A DNA stretch of 64,000 nucleotides, taken from positions 8,994,529 to 9,058,528 of the forward strand of contig OZ038451.1 in NCBI GenBank assembly GCA_964036195.1. The letters are read 5' to 3'. The notes under the pieces are model-generated. The model made no database searches. It saw nothing but the letters and a program-made list of their open reading frames with translations, and had not been told where the DNA came from. Made by a program: the position numbers and the translations under genes. The DNA is from Sphaerolaimus hirsutus (taxonomy: Eukaryota > Nematoda > Chromadorea > Monhysterida > Sphaerolaimidae). This document shows positions 49,801 to 60,635 of the stretch, piece by piece (the first letter of the stretch is position 1; each line of letters starts with the position of its first letter).

Positions 49801-52800
49801 ATTGTATACAAATGTATTTTATTTTAATTTTATTCTTGTTTCATTTTATTTTATTTTATTCCAAAATAATAATAAAATAATAAAATGGACCATTTTACAA
49901 ATATTTTACAAAAATTTTACAGAAATTTTACAAAAAATCTGAATCTTGCATGCAAGGTCAGAAAAATGTGATGATTAGACCTAAACATGAAAAACGTGTG
50001 ACAAATTTTTCCATTACTTTGCAAAAGTTGCATGCAGTAGGTATTGTTAGCTAGTTGCAAGTGTTAAGTTACAATAATCGATAAGAATGGTTTGCATTTT
50101 CAGTAGAAGGATTACTGGAGTGTGCTGGGCGCATTTGTAAAACATCATGCAAAGTGTCAATTGTCATGACAAATGTTCTAAAGAGTCAATTGGCATCTCA
50201 AATGTCAAGCAAAGTATAATTGTCATGACAAATGTTGTGCAGAGTGTAAATTGTGTATCCAAATCTTTTGTTTTTGTATCCAAATGTTCACATAAGATTT
50301 GGTTACAAAAACAACAAGATTTGGATACAAAAGATAAGATTTGGATACAATTTGCTTTACAGTTTCCACTTAAGTTAATATTTGTCATGACAATTGACAC
50401 TTTACTTAACATTTTCATGAAAATTGACACTTACCATTCCATTTCATATGACATTTTGACACTTTACATGGCTTGGGACTGCCCCAGCTCAGCGAATGAA
50501 CAGGTTTACCTATAAACAACAGGAAATTTTTTTACAAAAATATGAATTTGTATACAATTTTACAAAATTTTTACAAAAATTTGAATTTTTATACAATTTT
50601 TATTTTTATTTTGAAATTTTCCATTTTATTTTATTTTATTTTATTCTTCAATTTTCCATTTTATTTTAATTTTATTTTTATTCTTTTCTGAGATTTTGCC
50701 AACCCTGGTTAATTTATTTAATTTATTTTATTAATTGCTGCCAATATGCAGTCAGCTACAAGTTTTGGGAGTGTAAAACCTGTCTTTCTTAGGATCCGTC
50801 TCGAAAATTTATGGGAAAATAAATTTTTTTAAGTAGAAATTACTCCCTCAAAATTTGCACTCTGAAAAAATAAACCCCCTGGGGATATTTCGAGGAATTC
50901 GGTAATTACGATGAAATCAAATGTTTTCAAAACTGATGAGTTTTCCATTTAAAAAAAACTAGTGTGTGGACTTCTGTCGATGAATTTGCACCACAGGCTC
51001 ACGTGGCCTCGTAGCTCAGTCGGTTAGAGCGTGGGTCTAATAAGCCCAAGGTCGCAGGTTCGACCCCTGCCGGGGCCAAAGTGTTTTTTTGCATTATTGT
51101 GTGATGAAGTTTTACGCGCTAAGTTTGTTTATGTGCTCACATCACTTGAATGTAACGAGTTGTTTTTATCAGAATATGTACAATTTTTTACATATTTTTC
51201 CGAGGTAATGCTGCATTGTAGTTCATTGGAGAGTTTATAAAAAAGGGGGGGGGGCGCGGCTTTTTGTCGAAATTCAATGAAGTTCGATTTTAAAAACGAA
51301 AGAAATCATTATACATGGTTGAGTTCGTGATTTAATTTCTTAATTAAATTTTCGATTAAATCAGGCTTTCAAATTCTTGCAATGCCATTTGATGCCCAAA
51401 TGTTTACAAACGTTACAATTTGCAACGTCAACATTACATATTTTCACGTTGAAATGTCACAAAACGCATGAAATGTTGCATCCCAAATGTTTGATCGAAT
51501 TAGAGTAAAAGCGTATGATTTACATTGTGCAGAATTTCGATGTCGGCAAAAATGACTTTCTTCTGATCAGGGGCCCATCGCACATCTTGTCAACTTTCTT
51601 AATTAAATGTTGAAAAATACTTTTGATTCACGGCAAACGTTATGAAATATGAATGTATACGCGGACATGTTCCATTAGTGACATGAAAAGTGGAACGTGT
51701 TAGATAAAGTGACAAATATTTTCATAAAAAAGTATTTTACAGCTGATATAAGTAAATTTGTAACTTAACACTGTTAGCACCTATAATTTACCTACTTCCG
51801 GTATTTCAAACTTTTTAACAACAGTCTGAGCAAAATTTGAACTTCAAGCCTGTTACATGACAGGGCAATGAACTTGTCCACTACGGAAATTGGGCCCTGG
51901 TGCCAATCCCAGACCCTGTAAAATGTCAAAAGTTCGTATGCCATTTTACCGGGCATTTTACATGACTTTTGACACTGCATGGCTTTCGACATTTGACAGG
52001 TCATTTTACAGGGTCTGATGAGTGGTTTTATTCATATCATGAAGGCTAATAATTTCTCACTGTATGTTTATAGACATTCTTTACCCATTCATGCATGAAA
52101 AACCCTGAATAACAAGGTTTTGTCGCTAAAACCGCCGCTTTCGAAGCAATTTTGTGCTACAAAAATCCTGAACAATTGTTCAGAAGTAGTCAAGCGTGCG
52201 TAAAAAACGGCAATGTGTAAAACGTTCCCTTTGTAATATTTTAAAATCCTTTCACTTACTCTAATAGCAGTTTATAAGTGATGCCGGATATTTTTACAAA
52301 AAAAACATGTGTAGTGATGTAAAAAGCGCCAAAAAATTGGCGTCAAGCGCCAGGCATTTTCTAACGGACGATATCGAAAAACAGCTCAATGTGCCATCGC
52401 CATCACAAAAAATGGCGCTTTCACACCACTAGACATGTATTTAACTGGAAAAAACAAGGCACACGGGTATTTTATTTGTTTTACATGTTTTTGGGGCCAG
52501 CCGCCAAAAAAGCGAATTTGAGAGTAATTTTCACACGTTCCAAACACGAGAAAGCGCGTATTTGACTGCCCAAAATTGCACTAGAAATGTCGTTTGTGCG
52601 AAATTTGAACTAGGTAGCTGGAACAATTCCGCAAGTGGGCAAGTGACAAGAAAAGTGGTAAAGTGACTAATACAATTCTATGTGACAACTTAAGTATTTT
52701 AACACCTGCTACAGTCTACCTACCAGCTTACCTACCTATTATTTGAATACATCACTTGTAGGTTTACTCGGCCGTTTTTCTATAAGTTCAGCGATAAAAG

Positions 52801-53059
52801 ACAAGTTTTCATATAAACTTTTCTCGCCACATGTTTACTTGCAACATTGCCCCCTCCCCCCGTCCCGGGCAATAACCGATTCAAAAATTTTACAAAATTT
52901 TTACAGGCGGCAAATCGAGGAACACCGCATAACTCAATCACAAAAATAAATTTAAAAAATAAACCAGAAAAACGCACCTGCAGTCCAAGATAACGACTGT
53001 CTAATGCAGTGGGTCCAAAAAATGTACAATATGGTGCGTAAAATCAAAATTGGTGCCAT
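34948..53059 (-). CDS. Type I membrane protein with two NIDO domains, EGF-like repeats and Tyr-rich tail, about 21 coding exons, about 1,145 aa
   Basis: Exons in coding order: 53059-52978, 47902-47724, 47393-47322, 47243-47096, 46653-46523, 46460-46365, 45966-45810, 45327-45174, 44721-44568, 43706-43491, 43186-42920, 42488-42332, 41939-~41858, 41370-40777, 40144-39970, 39658-39559, 39279-39114, 38588-38347, 37966-37871, 36109-36008, 35010-34948 (TAA). Phases join everywhere except between 41858 and 41370, where the donor is unresolved or a small exon is missed. Layout: signal peptide ([15 protein letters not shown]..., first exon inferred by phase); NIDO 1 about residues 60-285 ([44 protein letters not shown]); Cys-rich/EGF-like about 285-420 ([28 protein letters not shown]); NIDO 2 about 420-632; Thr/Pro-rich stalk with repeated LVTP motifs; one helix ([20 protein letters not shown], about 979-1000); basic stop-transfer KRRRTRK; tail with many tyrosines. 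NIDO domains occur in nidogen-type adhesion and cell-surface proteins. The ligand is unknown. Confidence 0.86.
35250..35357. mobile_element. Partial TAGTGGTGTAAAAAGCG element
   Basis: Left end TAGTGGTGTAAAAAGCG matches the end of 52312-52431. The interior is GGCGCCAAGCGCC words. The right end is degraded. It lies in the last intron of the NIDO gene. Confidence 0.5.
35582..35995. mobile_element. MITE family B, about 414 bp
   Basis: Left end TGTATATCCTCGAATAAGAC and right end TTATTCAAGGATATAC are inverted repeats. Several internal TTATTCAAGGGGG words repeat the end motif. It lies in the last intron of the NIDO gene. Confidence 0.75.
36255..36370. mobile_element. MITE family A, partial copy
   Basis: It contains GGGGGTATTTCGAGGG, TTCAGCTCGC and a right end AATTCAAGGAAATACGGTA. 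No left TACCGTATTTCC end remains. Confidence 0.6.
36845..36963. mobile_element. MITE with TACCGTATTTCTTCTAATAG ends (119 bp)
   Basis: Left TACCGTATTTCTTCTAATAG, right CTATTGAAAGAAATACGGTA; sister of 12585-12688. It lies in an intron of the NIDO gene. Confidence 0.78.
43792..44201. repeat. Near-perfect 410-bp hairpin element (NIDO intron)
   Basis: Ends are TCCCAAGCCCTGTAAAGTG and its reverse complement. Two ~190-bp arms made of AAAGTGTCAAATGTAAAGT and ATCCAAATCTTATGTTTTTG words pair almost without a loop around CGAAATAAGATTTGG. It lies between NIDO-gene exons 43706-43491 and 44721-44568, so the pre-mRNA would contain the hairpin. Related blocks sit inside both copies of the 951-974 bp hAT element. 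Confidence 0.88.
46721..46822 (-). ncRNA. U6: U6 spliceosomal snRNA gene
   Basis: The minus strand carries the universally conserved U6 core, including ATATACTAAAATTGGAACG, ATACAGAGAAGATTAGCATG, CCCCTGCGCAAGGATGACAC and CGCAAAATCGTGAAGCGTTCC, then a run of six T as Pol III terminator. The 5' end is a short stem-loop, GTCC-CTCGT-GGAC, smaller than the vertebrate one. U6 pairs with U4 and U2 and forms the spliceosome catalytic centre. The ACAGAGA box and AGC triad are intact. It is nested in an intron of the NIDO gene (between 46653 and 47096), on the same strand. Confidence 0.96.
46845..46855 (-). promoter_or_regulatory. TATA-like box of the U6 gene
   Basis: TTTAATAAAAG lies 23-33 bp upstream of the U6 5' end, the position of the TATA element in type 3 Pol III promoters. 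A PSE would be expected further upstream but has no recognisable consensus here. Confidence 0.6.
47553..47652. mobile_element. MITE family A, 100-bp copy
   Basis: Left end TACCGTATTTCCTCGAAATA followed by CCCCCAGGGGGTTTATTAT; right end TTCAAGTGGAAACACGGTA. It lies in an intron of the NIDO gene. Confidence 0.7.
48390..48440. repeat. Compact 21-bp perfect hairpin with 9-nt loop
   Basis: 48390-48410 pairs perfectly with 48420-48440; with a one-base bulge the stem extends a further six or so bp. It sits in the first (about 5-kb) intron of the NIDO gene. Size and shape resemble a small-RNA precursor, but the arms contain the dispersed GAAATCTACC repeat word, so a transposon origin is more likely. 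Confidence 0.8.
49346..49419 (+). tRNA. tRNA-Ile(AAU): tRNA-Ile (anticodon AAT)
   Basis: A complete 74-nt cloverleaf: 7-bp acceptor stem (one G-U pair), D stem GCTC/GAGC, anticodon stem TGGGT/GCCCA with loop CTAATAA (AAT at positions 34-36), variable loop AGGTC, T stem GCAGG/CCTGC with loop TTCGACC, discriminator A. CCA is not encoded and there is no intron. CCTTTT follows within 15 bp as Pol III terminator. A34 would be edited to inosine. It lies antisense in NIDO intron 1. Confidence 0.97.
49734..50707. mobile_element. Non-autonomous hAT element, second copy (974 bp)
   Basis: Ends CAGGGTTGG and CAACCCTG; interior matches 20857-21807 throughout, including the foldback block (about 50145-50475). 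Flanks GTCAATAT and GTTAATTT agree at six of eight positions, consistent with an aged 8-bp duplication. It lies in NIDO intron 1, between the two tRNA genes. Confidence 0.82.
50807..50912. mobile_element. MITE family A fragment
   Basis: CTCAAAATTTGCACTCTGAA, AAATAAACCCCCTGGGG and a right end ATTTCGAGGAATTCGGTA match the 3' part of 19116-19525. Confidence 0.6.
51005..51078 (+). tRNA. tRNA-Ile(AAU): tRNA-Ile (anticodon AAT), second copy
   Basis: Identical to the copy at 49346-49419 over all 74 nt. Flanks are also related: ACTAGTGTGTG and CGATGAAT upstream, and TTTTGCATTAT, GTGTGATG and TTACGCGCTAAGTTT downstream, with small differences. TTTTTTT follows as terminator. This is a local duplication, with one copy on each side of a hAT element. 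Confidence 0.97.
51910..52017. repeat. 108-bp foldback element, CAGACCCTGTAAAATG ends
   Basis: The 16-bp ends CAGACCCTGTAAAATG and CATTTTACAGGGTCTG are exact reverse complements. The interior has AAAAGTCATG-type words in both orientations. Relatives are at 9593-9717, about 37685-37738 and about 61748-61862. Confidence 0.8.
52312..52431. mobile_element. Short hAT-type MITE (120 bp)
   Basis: Ends TAGTGATGTAAAAAGCGCC and GGCGCTTTCACACCACTA. Flanks AACATGTG and GACATGTA agree at six of eight bases, consistent with an aged 8-bp hAT duplication. Confidence 0.65.
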
Positions 53060-53145
53060 AGCGCACCCTGGAAACGGTCCAGCCAAATGGCTGGAATAGT
53101 TATTTACGGCTAATTAATTAGTCGATCAATTAACTAATTAGTTGA

Positions 53146-53229
53146 TTAGCGTGACGTGTGATTCCGGCTGCGGATTTTTTTGCGGGTGATAAAATCGCCT
53201 TTGAGATCGAAGTAGATTGTGTGTGAAAT
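53146..53229 (-). other. Candidate terminal exon of an unidentified minus-strand gene
   Basis: A strong acceptor (pyrimidine tract then TTTCAG) precedes an 84-bp stretch ending at a TAA in the phase-0 frame, reading ISHTIYFDLKGDF... The other two frames are also open for a similar distance, so frame and identity are unresolved. It lies 87 bp upstream of the proposed NIDO start codon. Confidence 0.3.
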
Positions 53230-54207
53230 CTGAAAGTGGGAGAAACTGTTTTGTTGGACGAATATTGCAAAATTGTTGAATTATGATTTAGAATTCGGGT
53301 GTAATTTAATTATAATTTAAAAGCCTTTGAAATTGAAAAGTAAGGCACTAAATACAAAGATGGTCACAGAAGAAAAAAACGAGAAAAATGCTATGCTATG
53401 GAATTTCAATGATCTCTCAGATGTAAAAAAAAAACAATAAATAGTTTCAAGAGTGTTCACTGCAGTGGAAAATTAACATCACTCATGAAAATCACACAAA
53501 GTAAAAAACAATTACAAAAACATACAAAAAAGCCACCACAATAAACCGATCTGACTGTACGCTACACAAAGAATGTTACCATAATTTGACGAATAAAGTT
53601 ACGTGGAAAATTGCACACGAATTCACAGTGATCGAAATTCACGATTACAATCATGACAATATGATAAGTTGAAAAAAAAAAGTGTTTTACTATTTTTTTC
53701 AGACTGGATATGGCACACTTGATTGAAAAATGCAGTGGCAGTGCACTCATAATCAGTTATGAATTTCACTGTTCATTTACAGCAAACCTAAGTTTCTTTG
53801 TACTTAATATAAGTTAAGTCTGGTCAATTTCACAACGCAGTACATGGAGATGTGTGTACATTATCAGCATCGAAATTCAGTAAAATCGCAATGTATGCAA
53901 GTACATTTAGATGGATACATCTGGTGACTTATAAACACCAGGTGGCCCACTTTGAATTGTGAGTTAATTTTTTTGTTTATGCATATAATATGTACATAGA
54001 TACTTGCTATATGTAAATACATACCTAGGTACTTATTTAATACATATAGAATAGGTACTTCTTTACTATTAGACAATAACTGTAAATATCTGCACTTATT
54101 CAAGCATTGATCATACACTCCTTGATTGGAAAAAATGTTAACAAGTTTACCATTTTTCAGAGCATTTTACATGAATTTTGACTCGTTGCTTGACATTTTA
54201 CATTTTA

Positions 54208-54560
54208 CAGGGTCAGTGAGTGCCTGGGGCCAACTTCAAAATGGACAATATTTGCGCGCCATACCTTCGCACTTCGGACAATCGCACATGTCTTTAGAAA
54301 GTTGCAAAAAAATCTCAATAGGTCTCCTTCACACCCCTCAACCCGAGCCACCCTGTACATCTCTAACAGATCAGACGTGTCCACTCGACGCACTCGACTG
54401 ACCCACACGCACAGGTGACACAGGCGCGCCGGCGACATTCCATCAAGAGTGAACACGGGTCAAATTCACATCTCTCGCATCACATGCGTTTTCGGATGGC
54501 AAATGGCCGCTGCGCATGTGCACTGATCTCTGTACGTGCGTGTGTGTGTGTATTGTGGAT
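54208..54560 (-). other. CpG-rich candidate exon region, frame unresolved
   Basis: This segment is much richer in CpG than its surroundings and has a good donor on the minus strand (GCGAAG then GTATGG). One frame is strikingly Cys-rich (ECRRRACVTCACGSVEC, resembling a vWC-type C..C.C..G.V.C pattern); another is open for over 80 codons. I cannot decide between them, or between coding DNA and a GC-rich fluctuation. Confidence 0.25.
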
Positions 54561-54955
54561 TTGTGTATGTTATTTGTACATTTGGATGTGTGTGAGTTTT
54601 CTTGGGGTGCGGAGTTGTTTGAGGGGGGGGGGGATTCCCCCCACAGGATTCTTTTGGGTGTTTTTTTGGTTGGGAGAAGGATTTGGAAATTGAGACACCA
54701 TAGAAAATGTAATAGCTGAAGGATTTGAAACTATTTAAATTATGCCTTTTATTTGGAATCAGCTACAACTTTCTGATGTCAGATGAATTATTGTAATATA
54801 CCAGAAATTTTGTGCAAAATACTACCAGTTACTATTTTTCATCCTATTTGGTCTTATTATTCTATTTTTTATTATTCTGGGGGGTGGGTGAATGCACCTT
54901 AGTAAATATACCGTTTTTGGCACCTGAGATCACCCCAAAACCAGCCAATATATAC

Positions 54956-55010
54956 CTGTGAGTAATTTTCGCATTTCTGTGTCGCAGTTCAAACAGAGGG
55001 CCGCCCTTCA
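54956..55010 (-). other. Candidate 55-bp internal exon
   Basis: TGTGTTGCAG acceptor and ACAG-GTATAT donor bracket a stretch with one open frame, VKGGPLFELRHRNAKITH (entry phase 1, exit phase 2). No family is recognised. Confidence 0.3.
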
Positions 55011-56407
55011 CTGCAACACAGAAAATCGAATGCATGCAAAATATTACATTTGGATATTTTGTGCACATTTGGAAACAAGCGTTGTACACATTCTACACTG
55101 CGCATAATAATTGAATGTACCTAAATATATGGTATAATTAAATTTTATTTACCAGATCCAGAGTACCTGGGTATTTATTTTAGCTTGATGTATTTGGATT
55201 TGATTGAATTTTATCATGCTTTTGTTTGTCTGAAATGAGATGTTTTTCGCTCAATACCGATAGTCAAAATACACATAGATAATTATAAATATCTACTCCT
55301 AGAACACATTTAAATTTTTTAATGTTGATCTGAATTTTGATCGCTCATTTCTAAATGGACTTTTGAAATCAATTCTGAAAATGATACAAAAACATACTCT
55401 ATTTAAACTTTTAAAATTTCATAATATTTTCCAAGCACTATTATGAAATTGGTTAAAAAGTATTTTAATTACATTTACATTTCCAAAAATAATTTCACAA
55501 CTGCACATTCTGCAAGCAAATGCATAATCAAATAGTTGCAGCAGCTGATGAATACAACAATAAAAGTATCTTAAAATCATGATTTAAATAAACAAATTGA
55601 TTTAATTAGTGTTGACTGGATAACGTGACGTCTAAACATTTGAAGCTTGATGTCTGACGTATTTGGAAAGTTGTTTGGAAAAATATAATGAGTGAAGTGA
55701 GGGTGATAAATCGTGACAGGAGAAAATGTTTTTATAAATATTATGTGACAATGAAAATTAAAAATATTTTCATGGATCCAAAATCTCTATAGACTGACTG
55801 CTTCTATTTAGCATTGAAAAAATATCTGCAAGATTTACATCCAAATTATCAGAAATGTCGATTATAAAAGTTTCTATTTAAATCTTTGTCAGGTTTTTCG
55901 AGAAGGAATTATGATTTCATTATATTTGTGTTTTTGAGAGATTTTCTGACATTATCTTTCGCAACATTTTGTTAAAATCGCCCGTTTTTCAATGCTAACT
56001 GCATCTACTGAAAATCACTTGAATTCTCAACAAAAAATGTAAAAAAAATTACAAAGAAACAACAGAGTCACTATGGTGATAAAAAATCTGGCACAAAATT
56101 TATCTCGTGAATATTCATCGAATGATAGTAACATTCTGTGCAAAGCATGCGGTTATCTCAGTATAACAAAATATTTTAGGTGAAAAAGGTAACCATCCAC
56201 AAAACTGTCAAAAAAACAAGACACTTACAGAAAAAAAATCACGCAGACTCAACAATTAAATCCCTCAAAAATGCAAAAAATTACGCAATGCACTCACTTT
56301 TCTCAACACAAAAAAACGGGGGGGGGGGGGCTCCATTCAATCAATGACAAGAAATTCCAAATCACTCAAAGACAATAGAAATAAATAGTGCTGCAAATTT
56401 TTTTGAC

Positions 56408-56494
56408 CCCGACACGAATGTGACCCGCACACGAGCAATATCCGGAAATTCCATTCCGATTGCAGTAGACTATTATTTCCTATGTCACCTTTCA
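56408..56494 (-). other. Candidate 87-bp internal exon
   Basis: TTTTCCGCCCACAG acceptor; one open frame starting VKGDIGNNSLLQSEWNF and containing VCGSHSCRG; donor GGG-GTCAAA is weak. Exit phase 1 would fit the candidate exon at 54956-55010. No family is recognised. Confidence 0.2.
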
Positions 56495-56744
56495 CTGTGG
56501 GCGGAAAACAATTGGGCGCTGCGTACACTTTACTGCCGGTAAACTAAAAAATTTGTAAACTCATAAATAAACTTTGATTGGCATTTGAGTTTACGGGAAT
56601 GTGGTGTTGGTCAACTACAGTTGACGGAGAATAAAAATAACTCATTACAGGAAACTGAAATGTTTAAAAAGTTTATCGGAAACTACGTTTTTAATAAAGT
56701 AGGTGCTAATCTTTATATCACACTTGAACAATAGAAACTGATGA

Positions 56745-56860
56745 TACACCTTGAGGGGGGAATTTTTCAAGGGGGATATTACTTTTTTCTCGGTCGTCTT
56801 AAAGGGGTAACTATTCGAGAGGAGAATCATCCAAGGGGAATTGTTCAAGTGAATACGGTA
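56745..56860. mobile_element. MITE family B, partial copy
   Basis: CTTGAGGGGGGAATTTTTCA on the left and TTGTTCAAGTGAATACGGTA on the right, with internal TTCAAGGGGG words. Confidence 0.6.
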
Positions 56861-57037
56861 GGTATTTTCGGTCATATTTATATGGGTTTGGAATTGAGAT
56901 ACCATCCCAAAAATATGAGACACCGAGCTTTGATCAGTTCACAATTTTAAGTAGCATTTTTGAAGAATAATACTTACGCGCGTGAAAAATGTTCTCCGAA
57001 TAATCCCCCCCTGTTTATCTCCCGTAAAAATTATATA

Positions 57038-57329
57038 TACCGTATTTCCTCGAATTACCCCCCGGGGGTTTATTTTTTCAGAGTGAAAATTTTGAGAGAA
57101 AAACGTGAAAAATGCAACAATAACCACCATTTGTAAGTTTTTACAGCTTTATATAAGGATGTAGATGGTATAAACGATGTTCTAACGTAACACAGTAAGT
57201 GTTTTGGACGTCTGTTATGCATTTCCCGGACCACAAATTCATAGTGCCCATTCTGAGGGGGGTATTTCGAGGGGGGGGGGGTATTTCGAGGGGGGTATTT
57301 TGAGGGGGGTATTTCGAGGAAATACGGTA
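57038..57329. mobile_element. MITE family A (292 bp)
   Basis: Left TACCGTATTTCCTCGAATTA, right ATTTCGAGGAAATACGGTA. Four successive GGGGGTATTTCGAGG or TTTTGAGG units lie before the right end. Confidence 0.75.
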
Positions 57330-58337
57330 ACCTTTTTTTGGATACCAGACAAAACTTATCATTCAAGTTTTTGGTACTCGGCATTTTCCTCAGGCGGATG
57401 GCTGGCGCTTTTTTTAGATTCAGGTAAAAAATCCAGATTTTACGGGTACATAATTTTCTACTTATGAGGAATTTATTCACGCAAGTAAATACTATGAAAT
57501 GACTCTTGTCTTATGTATAGAAATGGGAGGATATAAAGAAACAAGTACATAAAATTGAAAAGTGACAAAAAAGTCCCGAAAATCACATTTTTGTCGCTGC
57601 AATTATGCTGCGGGTACAACCAAAGGACATATTTATTTATTAGGCTGTATGTGTTTGCCTGTGCAAGCTTAATTTATACACTGTGCCTCACTGGAAACTG
57701 AAAATTCGAGATTCAAGAAGTTATTTCCAAATTTTTATTCAAAAAATCTCAGTTTGACGTTTCCAAAATTTTACAGAGTCAATATGGAAAGGATGGAGTG
57801 AGCCGGGAAAGCATGGATAAAAAACCGTGTTGTAATTTTGTTTCCGAAAAATGGTCATCATACTGTAGTAAATAGTAATTGAACATTACAATACGGTGTA
57901 GAAACCAATTTACAACTTTTCGTAATTCTTGACACTTGAGCAAACAATTTGAAACTTTCCTAATTCTTGACACTTGACAAACAAATTACAACTTCTCTAC
58001 ATTTTAGCCACTCAAAATCACTGGCACAGAGCAGGTGTAAATAACATTGCGTGCGCAATTTACATGTGAATTCTGAAATGCGGCCATTATGAATTCTACA
58101 TTACAATCACTTACTACGTCACTTGAAGGGTAGAAATCTGTACTCTGTATTAATTGTGTGACGTATATTCAGTACATATTCAGAGGCAATATAGTTGAGG
58201 GGTCAAAGTGAGTATTTTCGCAGGTGTGATGTACACGCAGAGAAGTTAAAAGTGCATGCGTCTAGTGTCTGACTTACTGTTAAAGTATTATCTGGAAAGT
58301 GTGGCAATGTTAGAAGTATAAAGAGTTTTAAATATAC

Positions 58338-58647
58338 TGATTTGCACGAATAACCCCCCTTGGGAATATTTTTTTCGTCATACTTTTTTGAGGGGTGGGG
58401 GCTATTCGAGGGGGAATTAGTCAAGGGGAGGAATTTTTATTTCGTCAAAATTTTCAAGAAAATTTTCGTCAAAATTTTTTATTCACAAAATAACATGCCG
58501 TTTTTGTTCAAATTGGACAGAACGCCTTGATCATATGCCTTAAGGGGGAATTATTCAAGGGGGAATGATTTTTTCCTCACTTGGTCTAACAGGTGGAATT
58601 ATTCGAGGGGATAATTATTCAAGGGGGTTATTCAAGCAAATACGGTA
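58338..58647. mobile_element. MITE family B (about 310 bp)
   Basis: The left part has ACGAATAACCCCCCTTGGG, the right end GGGTTATTCAAGCAAATACG then GTA. TTATTCAAGGGGG units repeat internally. Confidence 0.65.
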
Positions 58648-60375
58648 GGTATATTTTTAAATGTTTTGTTGCGCATTAAGGTGTAGCGAATGTCGACTTA
58701 TTGGTCCTTCACCGGAAAAAAATATGCACAGAGACGTTCCATTTGAATAATATCGCTTATTGGGCATACAATTGCACATTACATTTGAAAGGACAACACC
58801 TTGAATACCCCCCCCCCCTTAGGCTTCATGTAGGTGTATAAAAACTGCAAGCGCATAAAAACGTTTCATAAGCTCAGCACATGAATGAATGCATTTTACA
58901 AGCATGGAGCTTTTCGCCTAGCTCGACAGCGCTAGTGTTTTTTTAAATCCGAATATTTCTATCTTACGGTGTTTTATTTACGGAATCGGTCATTAAAAGC
59001 GGTCGTAAAAATTTGACCCTATTAATTCACTATCCACATTTTGCAATCGCGTATTTTCGACAAGAAATTAAATTACCTACTCTAAAAACGGACTGCGGGC
59101 ACTAATTTAAATGCATCTTTTTATAAACATGTAGGTATTTATGTTTTTACATCGCTGCGAATTTTTGCGTGGAGATTCACATAAAGATATCCATCTTAAA
59201 GTGCGCTTTCAATGGTAAAAAAAATGAACAATGAAGTCTCTGATGATCGAAAACTGATCAGTGATTCAGTATTTGGTTTGTTTTTCCTACCACCAGGTGC
59301 TTAATTCAATAAATTCATGGCTCAAAAATGACGTCACACACACATACACCAATTAAACATAAACAATTAGTTGCAAGAATTCATCATGAATGTAGAAATG
59401 TACAAAAAGCTACAAAAATCGGGTGATTTTCAATGCAAAAATAAGGAAACTCTTAATTTGTGGGAAATACAGCGAGCAAAATGACACAAAATCGCTATGG
59501 ACACTAACTCACCTAAAACCAGTCCGGGAAATGTCCACAATCATTTACAGTCCGAAGGAAACACTCGTTTCTCGACGTACAACAAAGAAACAAGTGAAAT
59601 ATTCGCCCGGCCCACAAACAGGATGTAATAAAATCAGTAATTCAATGCACAATTCATGACTGCAGCAGGTGTAAAATTCGAATGAATACTCGCAGAATAG
59701 ATATTAGAAAGTGTTGTAAATAGAATTCCGATGTCTTTTGCCCTGTTTATCACATTCGCAGTGAATATATGTCAAGTGTTAAGTGTTTAGTGAGTGACCA
59801 CTGTCCACTATAGAAAGTTTCACAATCGTATCTGTTATACTGTAGATGTGAAATGCGTGGATGTCGCCTGAAATGTTGGAAGTTTGTACTTTTATTTGTC
59901 TGGTCACATTATAAAATGGTGCGGGAGTTAAATATGAAGGGGCATTATTGTTACAACATTTCTGTTCGGATTTCCAGCGTTTCGCAATGGGGGGGGGGGC
60001 GTGCTCTCAAAATTCTGTTATTTGCGTAGGCGATCTTTCATTTCTGTGGAATGTAGAAAAGCGTAATTACTCTCTAATTAGATTATTTATGGGAAAGCAT
60101 TGAGTGAGTCATATGGGTGGTCTGGTAGTAGGTAATAATAAAAAGAATGTTAAATTGTAATTTTTTTAAAACATGTAATGCCTGTAGAAGCCCAGTTTGT
60201 ATACTTATTCACTCTGGAAACTGGAAATTTAGTTACCATATTTGCTTGAAAAATTCATTTGGGAATAATTTTTGTCGTCAGACTTTTTTGAGGGGGGAAC
60301 TATTCGAAGGGGAATCATTCAAGGGGTTGAATTATTATTACACCAAAAAATGTCAAGCATATATGCTTTATTGGC

Positions 60376-60569
60376 CCTGCGCACACTAGTCTTCACACGA
60401 AATTTCGAAAACTCATAAATGAGTTTTGAATGTGTTTGAGTTTTACACAATGAGTTTTTTTTAATCACCGTCAACTGTAGTTGACGGCCACCTCATCGTG
60501 GAAAACTCAAATGCGTTAAAGCTGATTGACGAGTTTTCGAAATTTCGTGTGAAAACTAGTGTGCGCAGG
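60376..60569. mobile_element. 194-bp palindromic element with CCTGCGCACACTAGT ends
   Basis: The ends CCTGCGCACACTAGT and ACTAGTGTGCGCAGG are exact inverses; pairing runs about 39 of 40 bp inward. The centre holds CCGTCAACT-GT-AGTTGACGG. Related ends appear at 26937-27171 and in the 5' flank of both tRNA genes. Confidence 0.8.
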
Positions 60570-60635
60570 CACATTTACACAAAAAATAGACATTTTTGTA
60601 ACAATTATGCACAGCAAAATGATCAAATCTCGTAA

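Noticed and set aside
57394..57423. Short plus-strand exon-like stretch between a TTTTCCTCAG and a CAG-GTAAAA
   Set aside because: Only 30 bp, no neighbours in compatible phase, and easily explained by chance.
59423..59659. 78-codon plus-strand frame
   Set aside because: It is AT-rich with no recognised domain, splice context or CpG rise;
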